Positions 24,283 through 33,626 are shown, counted from the stretch's first letter. The stretch: DNA of 64,000 bases from RGIG3102 sp964369975 (GCA_964369975.1 CAYJFZ010000006.1:40288-104287); one strand, 5' to 3'. The notes: a model not told the origin generated them from the sequence alone. Translations and numbers: made by a program.

Positions 24283-25359
24283 ATGAAAAAAGTTGTTTTA
24301 GCAGTTATGGCTATTTTAGCTATAACTTTAGGGGTAGTAGGTTTTATTACCTTAGGCGAAGTGAATGGTAAAAGTGAGGGAGGGGAAGTTGTTTTAGAAG
24401 TGCCTATGGGCTCATCTGTATCTTCAATAGCGACATTATTAGAAGAAAATAGCGTTATAAACTCTTCATTTATTTTTAGAGTGTATACAAGAGTTTTCCC
24501 AGCTGAAAACTTACAATACGGTACATTTACTTTAAGAGAAAATATGTCTTATGATGAAGTTATTACATCACTACAAACAGTTGTTGATAAAAAAGAAACA
24601 ATAACAGTTACTTTCCCAGAAGGCTTTACTTTAATACAAATAGCTCAAAGATTAGAAAACGAAGGTCTTTGTACAAAAGAAGAATTTATTACAACTGCAA
24701 ATGAAGGCGATTTCTCACAATTTAATTTTTGGAATGAAATAAATGATAACCCAAATAAATTTATGAAGGCAGAGGGGTATTTATTCCCAAGTACTTATGA
24801 ATTTTATACAGATGAAACTGTCTATAATATAGTAGCAAAATTATTTGCAGAATTTGAAAATAGAATTACAGATGAAATGTATGAGCAAATGGATGCCATT
24901 GGAATGAGCCTTGATGAGGTTATCACTTTAGCTTCATTCGTTCAAGAAGAAGCAGGCCATCCAGAAGAACAACCTTATGTTGCAGCAGTATTAAGAAATA
25001 GACTAATACCAAATAATACAGTTACAAGATTAGAATGTAATGTTTGTAGCCATTATCCTGAAGATGGAAACTATGTATATGCTTACATCATCCCATACTA
25101 CGGCTCAGAAGCGAATGTGCCAGCTGGGATGTTAGATGCTTATAATACTTATAAAATCGAGGGTCTTCCTCCATCTCCTATTTCAAACCCTGGCATAGAT
25201 GCGATTACAAATACTCTATGGCCAGCAGAAAACTTTGAAGATTACTACTTCTTTGTTACTGACTCAACAGGCAAATACTACTACTCAAAAACAGTAGCAG
25301 AGCATAATGCAAATGTTAGCATAGCTTTTGCAATAACAGCTCAAGAGGCAAAGAAATAA
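24283..25359 (+). CDS. mltG: Endolytic murein transglycosylase MltG
   Basis: A 358-residue protein with one N-terminal membrane segment (residues 3-25), a LysM-like region and the YceG catalytic domain. The active-site block reads LASFVQEEAG near residue 220; the second Glu aligns with catalytic E218 of E. coli MltG, while the preceding conserved Glu is Gln. YLFPSTYEF and EGLPPSPISNPG are further family motifs. It cleaves nascent glycan strands at the membrane and so sets strand length. It is co-transcribed with the U32 peptidase gene one base downstream. Confidence 0.94.
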   Translation: MKKVVLAVMAILAITLGVVGFITLGEVNGKSEGGEVVLEVPMGSSVSSIATLLEENSVINSSFIFRVYTRVFPAENLQYGTFTLRENMSYDEVITSLQTVVDKKETITVTFPEGFTLIQIAQRLENEGLCTKEEFITTANEGDFSQFNFWNEINDNPNKFMKAEGYLFPSTYEFYTDETVYNIVAKLFAEFENRITDEMYEQMDAIGMSLDEVITLASFVQEEAGHPEEQPYVAAVLRNRLIPNNTVTRLECNVCSHYPEDGNYVYAYIIPYYGSEANVPAGMLDAYNTYKIEGLPPSPISNPGIDAITNTLWPAENFEDYYFFVTDSTGKYYYSKTVAEHNANVSIAFAITAQEAKK

Positions 25360-25360
25360 T

Positions 25361-26581
25361 ATGATGATAAGACCAGAAATTTTATCACCGGCAGGGGATA
25401 TGGAAAGATTAGAATTTGCTTTTAAATATGGGGCAGATGCTGTTTATTTAGGTGCACAAGAATATGGAATGAGAGCATCACCTAAAAACTTCTCTTTAGA
25501 ACAGATAAAAAAAGCAGTAGAAATTGCAAATTCTAAAAATAAAAAAATATATCTTACTTTAAACACAGTGCCTACAAACGAAGATATAAAAAATATGCCA
25601 AAATTCATAAAAGATATTAGTGATACAGGTGTTCACGCAGTTATAGTAGCTGATTTAGGTGTACTAAGCCTTGTTAGAGAAATTGCCCCTAACATGGAAA
25701 TTCATTTTTCAACACAGGTAGGAATAGTGAACTATCAAGCGGCTAACATGGCTTATAAATTAGGCGCAAAAAGGGTAGTTTTAGCAAGAGAATTATCCTT
25801 TGATGAAATCATTACTATTAGAGAAAACACCCCTAAAGATTTAGATATCGAATGCTTTGTTCACGGAGCAATGTGCGTATCTTTCTCAGGTAGATGCTTA
25901 TTATCTCATTACTTAACAGGAAGAGATGCAAACAAAGGCGAATGTGCACAGCCTTGCAGATGGCAGTGGCAGTTAAGCGAAAAACAAAGGCCTGGAAAAT
26001 TCTATGATATAAATGAAATGGAAGACGGTCAAAACTATATAATGAATGCAGATGATTTATGTATGCTGCCTTATGTTGACTTATTAGTTAAAGCTGGTAT
26101 AAGTAGTTTAAAAATTGAGGGAAGGGCGAAAAGTTTTTATTATGTTGCATCAGTTACAGCAGCTTACAAAAAAGCCTTAGATGCCTATATGGAAAATAGC
26201 AAAAATTATATCTGTCCTGATTTTGCTTTGCAAGAAATAACAAAAACAAGCCATAGAACATACTCAACAGGCTTTTACTTTTCAAAAGAAAACGCAATAC
26301 AAACAACAGATTCATCAAGCTATATAAGGCATTGGGAACTTTTAGGCGTAGTAGAAGAATATAAAGATAATAAAGTGTATTGCTCGCAAAGAGGCAAGTT
26401 TAACTTAGGGGATGAAATTGAAATTTTAACTCCTAATTTAACAACAATTACTATAACACCAAAAGCGATTTTTGATGAAGATGAGAATGAAATAAATTCA
26501 ACACCTCATCCAATGATGAAGTATAGCTTTGAGTGTTTAGAAAGTATCCCACAAATGTCAATTTTAAGAAAAAAAGCATAA
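25361..26581 (+). CDS. Peptidase U32 family protein
   Basis: A 406-residue protein starting with EILSPAGDMERLEFAFKYGADAVYLG, the U32 N-terminus, and carrying the family signature EIECFVHGAMC-like stretch (DIECFVHGAMCVSFSGRCLL near residue 165) with the cysteines C-R-C-L and CAQPCRW that bind iron-sulfur in related hydroxylases. SSLKIEGRAKSFYYVA near 245 is also typical. Members include collagenase-like proteins and the RNA hydroxylases RlhA/TrhP. Which activity applies is not decided. The placement right after mltG is frequent in Clostridia. Confidence 0.92.
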   Translation: MMIRPEILSPAGDMERLEFAFKYGADAVYLGAQEYGMRASPKNFSLEQIKKAVEIANSKNKKIYLTLNTVPTNEDIKNMPKFIKDISDTGVHAVIVADLGVLSLVREIAPNMEIHFSTQVGIVNYQAANMAYKLGAKRVVLARELSFDEIITIRENTPKDLDIECFVHGAMCVSFSGRCLLSHYLTGRDANKGECAQPCRWQWQLSEKQRPGKFYDINEMEDGQNYIMNADDLCMLPYVDLLVKAGISSLKIEGRAKSFYYVASVTAAYKKALDAYMENSKNYICPDFALQEITKTSHRTYSTGFYFSKENAIQTTDSSSYIRHWELLGVVEEYKDNKVYCSQRGKFNLGDEIEILTPNLTTITITPKAIFDEDENEINSTPHPMMKYSFECLESIPQMSILRKKA

Positions 26582-26593
26582 AGGAGTAAAATT

Positions 26594-27142
26594 ATGAATG
26601 CAACAGATTTAATCAAAACAAGAAGAAGCATAAGAAAGTACAAAAACGAAAAAGTTAAAGAAGAAACTTTAAAAGAAATTATCGAGCTTTCTCAATTTGC
26701 GCCGTCATGGGCAAATGGTCAAATCGCAAGATACACCTTAGTTCAAGATGATGAAATCATAAAACAAATCGCACAAAAGGGTGTAAATGGCTTTGCTTAC
26801 AATATGAAGACTTTAGAAAATGCGCAAGGCGTAGCTGTACTAAGCTATGTATTAGGTAAAAGCGGTATTCTCAAACAAGATAATGGTAATTACTCAACTA
26901 ATAAAGGTAACCAGTGGGAGATGTTTGACGCTGGTATAGCTTGCCAAACATTCTGTTTAGCAGCCCATGAAAAAGGCGTTGGTACTTGTATTTTTGGAGT
27001 AATTGATGATGCCCAAATTGCAAAAATTATAAACTTACCTGAAGGGCAAACTGTTGCGGCTATAATAACTTACGGCTATCCTGATGAAGAAAAAAGAGCG
27101 CCTGTTCAATTAGATATAAAAGAAGTTATGACAATACTATAA
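26594..27142 (+). CDS. Nitroreductase family protein
   Basis: A 182-residue flavoprotein with the family N-terminus DLIKTRRSIRKYKNEKV (Arg residues contact FMN phosphate), QFAPSWANGQ near residue 35 and GVGTCIFGVID near 126, then a YGYPDEEK end. Such enzymes reduce quinones, nitro compounds or enones with NAD(P)H as dimers; the physiological substrate is unknown. AAAGGAG precedes the ATG. It is the last gene of the long operon and is closed by a hairpin that has a near-identical copy 2.2 kb downstream. Confidence 0.93.
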   Translation: MNATDLIKTRRSIRKYKNEKVKEETLKEIIELSQFAPSWANGQIARYTLVQDDEIIKQIAQKGVNGFAYNMKTLENAQGVAVLSYVLGKSGILKQDNGNYSTNKGNQWEMFDAGIACQTFCLAAHEKGVGTCIFGVIDDAQIAKIINLPEGQTVAAIITYGYPDEEKRAPVQLDIKEVMTIL

Positions 27143-27162
27143 TTTTATAAAATACTCATAAG

Positions 27163-27217
27163 AACAAAACGAGCTGATTTATTTTAAATCAGCTCGTTTT
27201 TTTATTTGAATAAATAG
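27163..27217 (+). repeat. Terminator-containing repeat, copy A
   Basis: A 55-base unit with a perfect 15-bp stem (core CGAGCTGATTT / AAATCAGCTCG) and T7 tail. Copy B at 29409-29463 differs at one base. It terminates the nitroreductase transcript. Confidence 0.9.
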
Positions 27218-27277
27218 GATAGTTTATTCAAATAAAAAATTTAAAACAGGACAAAAAATCTTTGTTTAGTGTGTGAT

Positions 27278-27329
27278 TATTATTACCTCACTCAATTGAC
27301 TAAAAAAAGCATATATGTTAATATAATAT
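27278..27329 (+). repeat. Promoter-containing repeat, copy A
   Basis: A 52-base unit sharing most positions with 31425-31476, including ACCTCACTCAATTGACTAAA and GTTAATATAATAT. TTGACT (27296-27301), 17 bases, TAATAT (27319-27324) probably drive the membrane protein gene 30 bases downstream. Confidence 0.75.
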
Positions 27330-27357
27330 AAAATTAGATACAAGATTTGAGGAAATA

Positions 27358-29385
27358 ATGAAAACAAAAATAAGTACAAACTATATAATTAATATTACCT
27401 GTGTTATTTTAATATTAGTCCCTACAATTTTTACACTCTTAACATATAATGGATTTAGCTTTTTAATATATTTGATATTTTACACATTTATTCCAGGATA
27501 CGTTATAGTTAGTATATTAAAGCCAATTAAAATTCCAAGTTCTATTAAATTTGTTTTAGCATTTTTAGTTGGTATTTCTATTTTATTTATAGAGTATTTT
27601 GTTTTATATTTTTTAAATCAAATGAACCTAATAATATATATAAATCCTATAATAAGTGTTACTGCGCTAATTTTAAATTATAAAAAAATAAAAATAGATT
27701 TTACATTGATTAAAAGTGTAATAAATAAAAATTCAAGTTTTATTATCTTTTTAACTTTTTGTGTATACATAACATTGTTTACTTTAAATTTTAATATGCC
27801 AAGCGCCCTTGATATAACTTATGCTGATTACACATGGCAGATAGGGAATATTAATCAATTATCATCAAAAATTCCTTTTGATGATATAAGAGTTACAGGA
27901 GTACAATTTACATATCATTTTTTTAATACATTGTATTTTGGGATAGCTAAAATAATAACAGGCATGCAAGGCTGGGTGTATTTAATACAATACCAAGTAT
28001 TTTTTATGCCTGCTTTATTAGCTATAAGCATTTATTCATTAATTAAAAAAGCTATAAAAAATGAAATATTTGTTTTTATTTTATCTATCGCAACTTACAT
28101 AGGATTTTCCTTTTCATATCATTATACTAATTTATCTTTTGAAATTTCAAGCAATGCAAATGCAGTAGGGCTTGCAACGGTTGTAGTTATCGTGTTGTTT
28201 TTTATAGTGAGCTCTTTGTTTGAAAATATAGCTGTGAGTAATAAAGGTGTTTTTATAAATATTCTATATGGTTTAGTTTTAATTGTTTTACTAACCGGAA
28301 CTAAAGGGCCGTATACAATAGTTTTCCTTGTTGCATTATTATGCGCATTTATAATTAAATCTATAAACAATAAAAGAATAAATAAAAGTGTTACAGTTTT
28401 TTTATCAATAGCATTACCAGTGTTCTTAGTTTTATATATGATTTTATTTGTGAGTGGCACAAGTGGTTATTTTACAGAAGATTTTTTTAACACATTTTTA
28501 AGATCAGCAGTTAGAACAAGCGCTTTCACTGAAGCTTATAAAATTTTAGGCGAAAATCTAATAGCAAGAGTAATATTATTAATTCCATCATTAATATTTA
28601 CTTTTACTTTTGCGATAGTACCATTACTGTTTTCCTCTATCAAATTATTAAAATGTGTATTCTTAAAATATGATATGGCGTATGATAAAGTTTTTGCGGT
28701 TTTTATATTTTTAGTAGGGACAACAGCCTATTATACATTTTTTATAGTAGGAACAAGTCAAGTATATTTTATATTAACAGCCCTACCATTTGTAGGATAT
28801 ATAGTGGCATATGAAATAAATTCTTTTATAATAAAAAAACAAAACTACAAAAAAATATTAATAATTGCACTATCATTAATGACGATTATTAGTTTTAATA
28901 AAAGCATAATCACTTCACTAACAGATTACTCTTTTAATGCAGTAAGCGTTTTTTTTACTCAAGATGATACTCATTATTCAAATGTAAAATTAGAAGAACA
29001 CGAAGCATATGCATTTTTAAATGAGTACATAAAAGACGATAGATTAATTTTAACTAATAGATTAACCCCTAACGGATTTAAAGACGCAGTTTTTCATGAA
29101 ATTTCAGCCTTTTCAGAGAAAAAATGTTATTTTGAAGGCTACCTTTATGCGCAAAGAAACTTGAACTTTCAAGATGAGGCAGTGAGAGTTCAAGAGGTAA
29201 TTGATATGTTTTCTAATGAGTGGACTCAAAAAGAAAAATACGATTTTCAAAACTTGAAAAATATAGGATATATAGTTGTGTTTTTAAATCAAAAAGATAT
29301 AGATGATATAACTTTACCATCGGCAAGTGAATATTATATTGAAATATTTAAAAATGATAGTGTTGTTATATTCGAGTTAAATTAA
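27358..29385 (+). CDS. Large polytopic membrane protein, possible GT-C glycosyltransferase
   Basis: A 675-residue protein with about 13 membrane segments spread over the first 530 residues, a large outside loop after residue 145 with SALDITYADYTWQIG and a soluble C-terminal domain of ~140 residues. The acidic residues in the first large loop and the general layout recall GT-C lipid-dependent glycosyltransferases, but no specific family motif is recognised. ATTTGAGG lies before the ATG. It is flanked by near-identical terminators and by a duplicated promoter, so it may have arrived or moved as a cassette. Confidence 0.55.
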   Translation: MKTKISTNYIINITCVILILVPTIFTLLTYNGFSFLIYLIFYTFIPGYVIVSILKPIKIPSSIKFVLAFLVGISILFIEYFVLYFLNQMNLIIYINPIISVTALILNYKKIKIDFTLIKSVINKNSSFIIFLTFCVYITLFTLNFNMPSALDITYADYTWQIGNINQLSSKIPFDDIRVTGVQFTYHFFNTLYFGIAKIITGMQGWVYLIQYQVFFMPALLAISIYSLIKKAIKNEIFVFILSIATYIGFSFSYHYTNLSFEISSNANAVGLATVVVIVLFFIVSSLFENIAVSNKGVFINILYGLVLIVLLTGTKGPYTIVFLVALLCAFIIKSINNKRINKSVTVFLSIALPVFLVLYMILFVSGTSGYFTEDFFNTFLRSAVRTSAFTEAYKILGENLIARVILLIPSLIFTFTFAIVPLLFSSIKLLKCVFLKYDMAYDKVFAVFIFLVGTTAYYTFFIVGTSQVYFILTALPFVGYIVAYEINSFIIKKQNYKKILIIALSLMTIISFNKSIITSLTDYSFNAVSVFFTQDDTHYSNVKLEEHEAYAFLNEYIKDDRLILTNRLTPNGFKDAVFHEISAFSEKKCYFEGYLYAQRNLNFQDEAVRVQEVIDMFSNEWTQKEKYDFQNLKNIGYIVVFLNQKDIDDITLPSASEYYIEIFKNDSVVIFELN

Positions 29386-29408
29386 TAATAAAGTTAAAAT
29401 TTTGCAAA

Positions 29409-29463
29409 AACAAAACGAGCTGATTTATTTTAAATCAGCTCGTTTTTTTGTTTGAATAAATAG
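29409..29463 (+). repeat. Terminator-containing repeat, copy B
   Basis: Second copy of the 55-base terminator unit (stem 29412-29426 / 29432-29446, T7 tail), one mismatch to copy A. It terminates the membrane protein transcript. Confidence 0.9.
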
Positions 29464-29611
29464 TTTTTTTAATTTAGTCACTATAGTAATTAATAAAGCA
29501 TCTAAAAAGTCAGTATTTATATTGAAACATCGATAATGCTTACAAATCTTATAAAGGATTAAAGTAACTTGAAACTTTTATTAAATAAAAATGTAAGCAG
29601 CGGGACTGTCC
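29464..29611. other. Non-coding spacer with a possible decayed fragment
   Basis: No gene or RNA is seen. TTGAAACA-TC-GATAATGCT at 29522-29540 resembles TTGAAACA-ATA-GATAATGCT at 31313-31332, hinting that both spacers descend from a common sequence. Confidence 0.35.
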
Positions 29612-29641
29612 TTGACTTGATAATTGAAGTTTTGTTATAAT
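29612..29641 (+). promoter_or_regulatory. Promoter of the second membrane protein gene
   Basis: TTGACT, 18 bases, TATAAT. It is followed by a short direct repeat GAATTCAAAT twice in tandem just before the ribosome site. Confidence 0.6.
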
Positions 29642-29694
29642 TATATTTATATTAAAGTGAATTCAAATGAATTCAAATCAAAAAAGAGGTCAAA

Positions 29695-31131
29695 ATGCAC
29701 TATAAAAACTCAAAATTAAAAATATTTTCCCCGATTTCGTGCACTACATCATTTACTAATACAAAAAAGAAGATGGCATTTTTTTTCGTATTAGCCCTTA
29801 TAATAGGTACCACCCTTACATTAATAACATATCCAGGTATTTTTTATTCAGATAGTTATGGACGATGGTTTATGGCAAGAGAAATGTCAAGGCTCAATTT
29901 TCAAGCATTAGATGATTGGTTAAGTGTACCGCCTCAAATATTAATGGCAATATTATATAAAATCACTCAAAATTATGCTTCTTTTACACTTTTACAAAGT
30001 GTAGCATATTTTTTCACTTGCTTTTGTGCTATAAACATATATGTACCAAAGGGTAAATTTATAGCAGGGTTATTGTTTGTAATATGTCCAGTGTATTATG
30101 GGTTTTCAGTGTACATTGAAATGTCTGTTATCTGTCTTGTTGCACTGTTATGGTTATTAATACTTCTTACCGAAGTAGAATATACTAATTTTAATAATTG
30201 GTCTTTAATACTTAAAGCAATATATTTTTTTATATGCTTTAGCTTATATTTTATAATGGTAGGGTTTAGGCAAAATGCATTTACGGTTTTGCCAGTATTT
30301 ATATTAGTATTAATTAAAATTGGTTACCAAACTAAAATATGGACAATGCTATATATCCATATACTAAGTATAGTTTTAAGTTTTTCACTTATTATTAGCT
30401 TACCTACTTTATTAAATTATGGTCATCAAAATGGTTCTGGAAGTTTATCCACAGGCTTTTTATGGGAAACTGTTACTATGCTTGAAAGCTTGTATGAAGA
30501 GCCCGAATATGAAGATTACATAGACTATTTAGGACAAGAAGGAACTACTGAATTAGCTGTAAGTGCAAATCATAATAATTCAATTTATGGTTATCATGAC
30601 TATATTCCAAATATTGTTGTGGGTACTGGTAATAATGCATCTTTAATTCGAAAAGGATATTTTTATCTAATGTTTAATGAAAGTGCCACTTACTGGAATA
30701 CTAAAACAAGTTTTTGGGCTATGACTTTAGGCATAACGCAACCTTTAGCTGAAATTGAGTATGACTATAACAGAGATAATAGGATGGATGAATTTAATTT
30801 TTCAGATACTACTCGCAGGCAGCAGTTTCATCAAAGTTATAGTAGTTTTATGCAAGCGTTTCCTTTATTTAGAACTCCATGGATTTTATTTTCATTAGCA
30901 TTAGGTCTAATGATAATTACAAAGCTTGCAAAAGCGATGACTATACAAGATTTTGAAAAAATTGGTATAATATATCTATTATCTGTGTTTTACTATGGAT
31001 CGTTTTTAGTAACAACTCAAAGTCATGAATTTAGATATTTTTTCCTTCCATTATTACTACTGTATATTATTATTATTTCTTGTTTTAACTCATTAACCTA
31101 TAGAGGAATAAAGAAATTAAGAGTTAAATAA
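29695..31131 (+). CDS. Polytopic membrane protein, DUF6020-like
   Basis: A 478-residue protein with about ten membrane segments. The first loop carries TYPGIFYSDSYGRWFMARE and VPPQILMAILY, resembling DUF6020-type proteins of Gram-positive surface polysaccharide loci in which a Tyr-Pro-Gly and an Asp lie outside the first membrane helix, as in GT-C enzymes. An outside loop of ~110 residues (about 255-365) follows. AAGAGG precedes the ATG. It is alone between a promoter and a terminator. The family call is tentative and the substrate unknown. Confidence 0.55.
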   Translation: MHYKNSKLKIFSPISCTTSFTNTKKKMAFFFVLALIIGTTLTLITYPGIFYSDSYGRWFMAREMSRLNFQALDDWLSVPPQILMAILYKITQNYASFTLLQSVAYFFTCFCAINIYVPKGKFIAGLLFVICPVYYGFSVYIEMSVICLVALLWLLILLTEVEYTNFNNWSLILKAIYFFICFSLYFIMVGFRQNAFTVLPVFILVLIKIGYQTKIWTMLYIHILSIVLSFSLIISLPTLLNYGHQNGSGSLSTGFLWETVTMLESLYEEPEYEDYIDYLGQEGTTELAVSANHNNSIYGYHDYIPNIVVGTGNNASLIRKGYFYLMFNESATYWNTKTSFWAMTLGITQPLAEIEYDYNRDNRMDEFNFSDTTRRQQFHQSYSSFMQAFPLFRTPWILFSLALGLMIITKLAKAMTIQDFEKIGIIYLLSVFYYGSFLVTTQSHEFRYFFLPLLLLYIIIISCFNSLTYRGIKKLRVK

Positions 31132-31155
31132 TTATTTAATGATTTACAATAAAAA

Positions 31156-31185
31156 ACTCGTAGATATTTTCTACGAGTCTTTTAT
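31156..31185 (+). terminator. Intrinsic terminator after the DUF6020-like gene
   Basis: Stem ACTCGTAGA / TCTACGAGT with TATTT loop followed by CTTTTATTTT. Confidence 0.75.
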
Positions 31186-31224
31186 TTTGTTCTAAGTATT
31201 ATTTTTTTTAATATGTAATATGCT

Positions 31225-31473
31225 ATGAGGCGAGAAAAAAATATAAACACAAACGAAGCAGAGTTTGTAATCTATAGAGTTTGATTTCAAATTTCATCAA
31301 AAAAATCAACACTTGAAACAATAGATAATGCTGTAACTATTGTAGGTATAAATGTTCTAACTATTGGATATGCAACATGAAAGGTTGAGCTAATAAATTT
31401 ATTAAAAAATGAACTACATATAGCTATTATTACCTCACTCAATTGACTAAAATATATATGTATGTTAATATAA
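31225..31473 (+). pseudogene. Possible decayed reading frame with in-frame TGA codons
   Basis: From an ATG, 83 codons run with no TAA or TAG until the last, but TGA occurs at 31282, 31378 and 31444. The translation between stops looks protein-like (for example TIDNAVTIVGINVLTIGYAT), and tryptophan would fit at the TGA sites. Decay of TGG to TGA in a dead gene is the simplest reading; chance is not excluded. The 3' part overlaps the duplicated promoter region, so the gene would have died before or when that promoter formed. No family recognised. Confidence 0.25.
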
Positions 31474-31476
31474 TAT
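31425..31476 (+). repeat. Promoter-containing repeat, copy B
   Basis: Second copy of the 27278 unit with the same TTGACT-17-TAATAT spacing (31443-31448 and 31466-31471); only the middle of the spacer differs. It should drive the lipoprotein-deoC operon. Confidence 0.75.
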
Positions 31477-31514
31477 TAAGTGAATTTATATTTTAAAGTA
31501 TTAGGAGATTAGTT

Positions 31515-32465
31515 ATGAAAAAGGTTTTGGCGATGTTAATTTTAATGTCAATTTGTATGATTTTTCCCGCTTGTAGCAGTAGTGAATCTGAAGAGTCCGT
31601 AGCAGAAAGCCCAGCGCCTACAAGCCAAGAAATGAATGAAGAAAACCAAGAAGATATAAAAGAAGAAACGAGTGAAGAAGTAAAAGAAGAAACCGATGAG
31701 AAAATTGATAGTACCGAAGAAATAGACTATATTACTGAGGTTGAAAATAGACTAAATTCATCACAGACAATATCATTTTTAGAGAATATACCTGTTGATT
31801 TGACTGATGAAAATAAAAAAGATATACTAAGTATTTTTAATTTAGAAAATAAAGAAGTAGTAAAAGAGGATAATTCCTTTGGAATAAGTGGGATATATTT
31901 TAAAATAGGAGATCAATTTTCATTAGTTGCAACAATAAATGAAAATTCAGAGTATTTTATAATAGTTGATGAAACACATAGAATTTATTTAACCCAAGAA
32001 GAAACTGAACAATTCGTAGAACTTGCCCTAAATTTAACTAACGAAAGCATAAAAAATACAAATAAATATTTAGAAGAAGCCGTTTATAGATTAGTAGGTG
32101 ATATGCACTTAAATGAATTAGGCACACTTTATATGCCAACAGATGAGGAAATATTACCTTTAACGGATGAAGAAATAAGTGAAGTTAAAGATTTACTACA
32201 GCTTAATTCTTGGCAAGCTTATACAGGAGAATATAAAAATATTCATGAGCAAACTTTGGATAGTACAGTGTTTTTACAAAATAAAGATTACTATGAGTAC
32301 GAAATAATGAAAAACTTTTTAGTTATAGCAAAATATGGCGATGTATATGTAGCAAAATGTACTTTCTATGAAGGACTTGGTGGTTCTGATTACTTTACTA
32401 TACCAAAAGAAGTGTATGATAATATTATGGCTTTTAAATTCGATAAATTAAATGAGGAAAATTAA
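31515..32465 (+). CDS. Lipoprotein of unknown function
   Basis: A 316-residue protein with a lipoprotein signal (MKKVLAMLILMSICMI, lipobox FPAC), an acidic Glu/Ser/Thr-rich linker of ~45 residues and a globular part with two similar-sized halves (about 75-185 and 186-316). No enzymatic motif is visible. The ribosome site is TTAGGAG. It is the first gene of an operon with deoC, whose ribosome site lies in its last codons. The acidic linker would hold the domain away from the membrane. Confidence 0.75.
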   Translation: MKKVLAMLILMSICMIFPACSSSESEESVAESPAPTSQEMNEENQEDIKEETSEEVKEETDEKIDSTEEIDYITEVENRLNSSQTISFLENIPVDLTDENKKDILSIFNLENKEVVKEDNSFGISGIYFKIGDQFSLVATINENSEYFIIVDETHRIYLTQEETEQFVELALNLTNESIKNTNKYLEEAVYRLVGDMHLNELGTLYMPTDEEILPLTDEEISEVKDLLQLNSWQAYTGEYKNIHEQTLDSTVFLQNKDYYEYEIMKNFLVIAKYGDVYVAKCTFYEGLGGSDYFTIPKEVYDNIMAFKFDKLNEEN

Positions 32466-32466
32466 A

Positions 32467-33135
32467 ATGAATAATAACGAAATTTATAAAAAAGTAGACC
32501 ATACAGCCCTTAAAGCTGATACTACAAAAGAAGATATTAAAAAATTGTGTAATGAAGCGCTAAAGTTTAAAACAGCTTCTATATGTATTAATCCATCATA
32601 TATTGAGTATGCAAAAGAAATATTAAAAGATGAAATTAGTATTTGTACAGTTATAGGTTTTCCTTTAGGTGCGATGACAGCACAAAGTAAAGTTTTTGAA
32701 GCGAAAGATGCCATAAAAAAAGGTGCAAAAGAAATAGATATGGTTATAAATATAGCAAAGGCGAAAGATAAAGATTTTGTTTATATAACTGAAGAAATAA
32801 GACAAATTAAAAACGCAATAGGCGATAATATTTTAAAAGTTATTATTGAAGCCTGCCTTTTAAGTGAAGATGAAAAAATTGCTCTTTGTAAGGCAGTGAC
32901 AGATGCAAAAGCGGATTTCATTAAAACTTCAACAGGCTTTTCAACAGGTGGTGCGACTTTTGAAGATATAGAATTATTTAAAAAACACATTGGTGAAAAT
33001 GTAAAAATGAAAGCAGCCGGTGGAATAAGAACAAAAGAAGATATGGAAAAATTTATAGCTTTGGGCTGTGATAGATTAGGAACATCCTCAGCTATTAAGA
33101 TTTTAGAGGAAAATAATACTAATACTTCATATTAA
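32467..33135 (+). CDS. deoC: Deoxyribose-phosphate aldolase
   Basis: A 222-residue class I aldolase that splits 2-deoxyribose 5-phosphate into glyceraldehyde 3-phosphate and acetaldehyde in deoxynucleoside catabolism. The Schiff-base lysine lies in DFIKTSTGFSTGGAT near residue 150, with VDHTALKADTTKED at the N-terminus and EIDMVINIAKAKD near 86. The ATG chosen has GAGG nine bases upstream inside the previous gene; an ATG five codons earlier lies within that site. Other deo genes are absent. Confidence 0.95.
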   Translation: MNNNEIYKKVDHTALKADTTKEDIKKLCNEALKFKTASICINPSYIEYAKEILKDEISICTVIGFPLGAMTAQSKVFEAKDAIKKGAKEIDMVINIAKAKDKDFVYITEEIRQIKNAIGDNILKVIIEACLLSEDEKIALCKAVTDAKADFIKTSTGFSTGGATFEDIELFKKHIGENVKMKAAGGIRTKEDMEKFIALGCDRLGTSSAIKILEENNTNTSY

Positions 33136-33155
33136 TTATTAAAGTAGGAGAGAAT

Positions 33156-33626
33156 ATGCAAGAAGGATATATAAGTGTAAAATCGGAAAAGCAAAAACAC
33201 ATTGCCCTGATAGCTCACGACGGCAGAAAAGATGACTTAGTAAGCTGGGTAAAAGAAAATAAAAAAATGCTATCAAAGCATTTTTTATGTGGAACAGGAA
33301 CTACATCAAAAATAATATCAAATGAAACTCAGCTACCTGTTATAGGCTTTCACAGTGGCCCTTTAGGCGGAGACCAACAAATAGGTGCAAGTATAGCAGA
33401 AGGGAAAATTGATTTTTTAATCTTCTTTTGGGATCCATTATCCTCACAACCGCACGACCCCGATGTTAAAGCGCTTTTAAGGATAGCTGCTTTATATAAT
33501 ATTCCTGTTGCAACAAATCGTTCAACAGCAGATTTTTTACTTTCTTCACCCTTAATGTTAGAAGGGTATGAACGAAAAATAATAGACTATTCAGCAAGAC
33601 TTAAAAAGAGATTAGAAGAGCTTTAA
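33156..33626 (+). CDS. mgsA: Methylglyoxal synthase
   Basis: A 156-residue enzyme that turns dihydroxyacetone phosphate into methylglyoxal and phosphate, a bypass that relieves phosphorylated sugar build-up. IALIAHDGRKDDLVSW opens the domain; SGPLGGDQQIGA near residue 70 bears the catalytic Asp, and VATNRSTADFLL near 122 binds phosphate. AGGAG precedes the ATG. Its place after deoC links pentose breakdown to triose phosphate control. Confidence 0.95.
   Translation: MQEGYISVKSEKQKHIALIAHDGRKDDLVSWVKENKKMLSKHFLCGTGTTSKIISNETQLPVIGFHSGPLGGDQQIGASIAEGKIDFLIFFWDPLSSQPHDPDVKALLRIAALYNIPVATNRSTADFLLSSPLMLEGYERKIIDYSARLKKRLEEL

Noticed and set aside
29522..29540. Shared gene remnant with 31313-31332
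   Set aside because: The match is only 17 bases in two blocks with an indel, too short to call a pseudogene; noted under the spacer entry.
29601..29611. GCGGGACTGTC stretch as a transposon end
   Set aside because: Single occurrence, no matching inverted end or transposase nearby.
31225..31473. A changed genetic code (UGA as tryptophan) for the whole organism
   Set aside because: All recognised genes use TGG for conserved tryptophans and none is interrupted by TGA; the SdpR-like gene ends sensibly at TGA.
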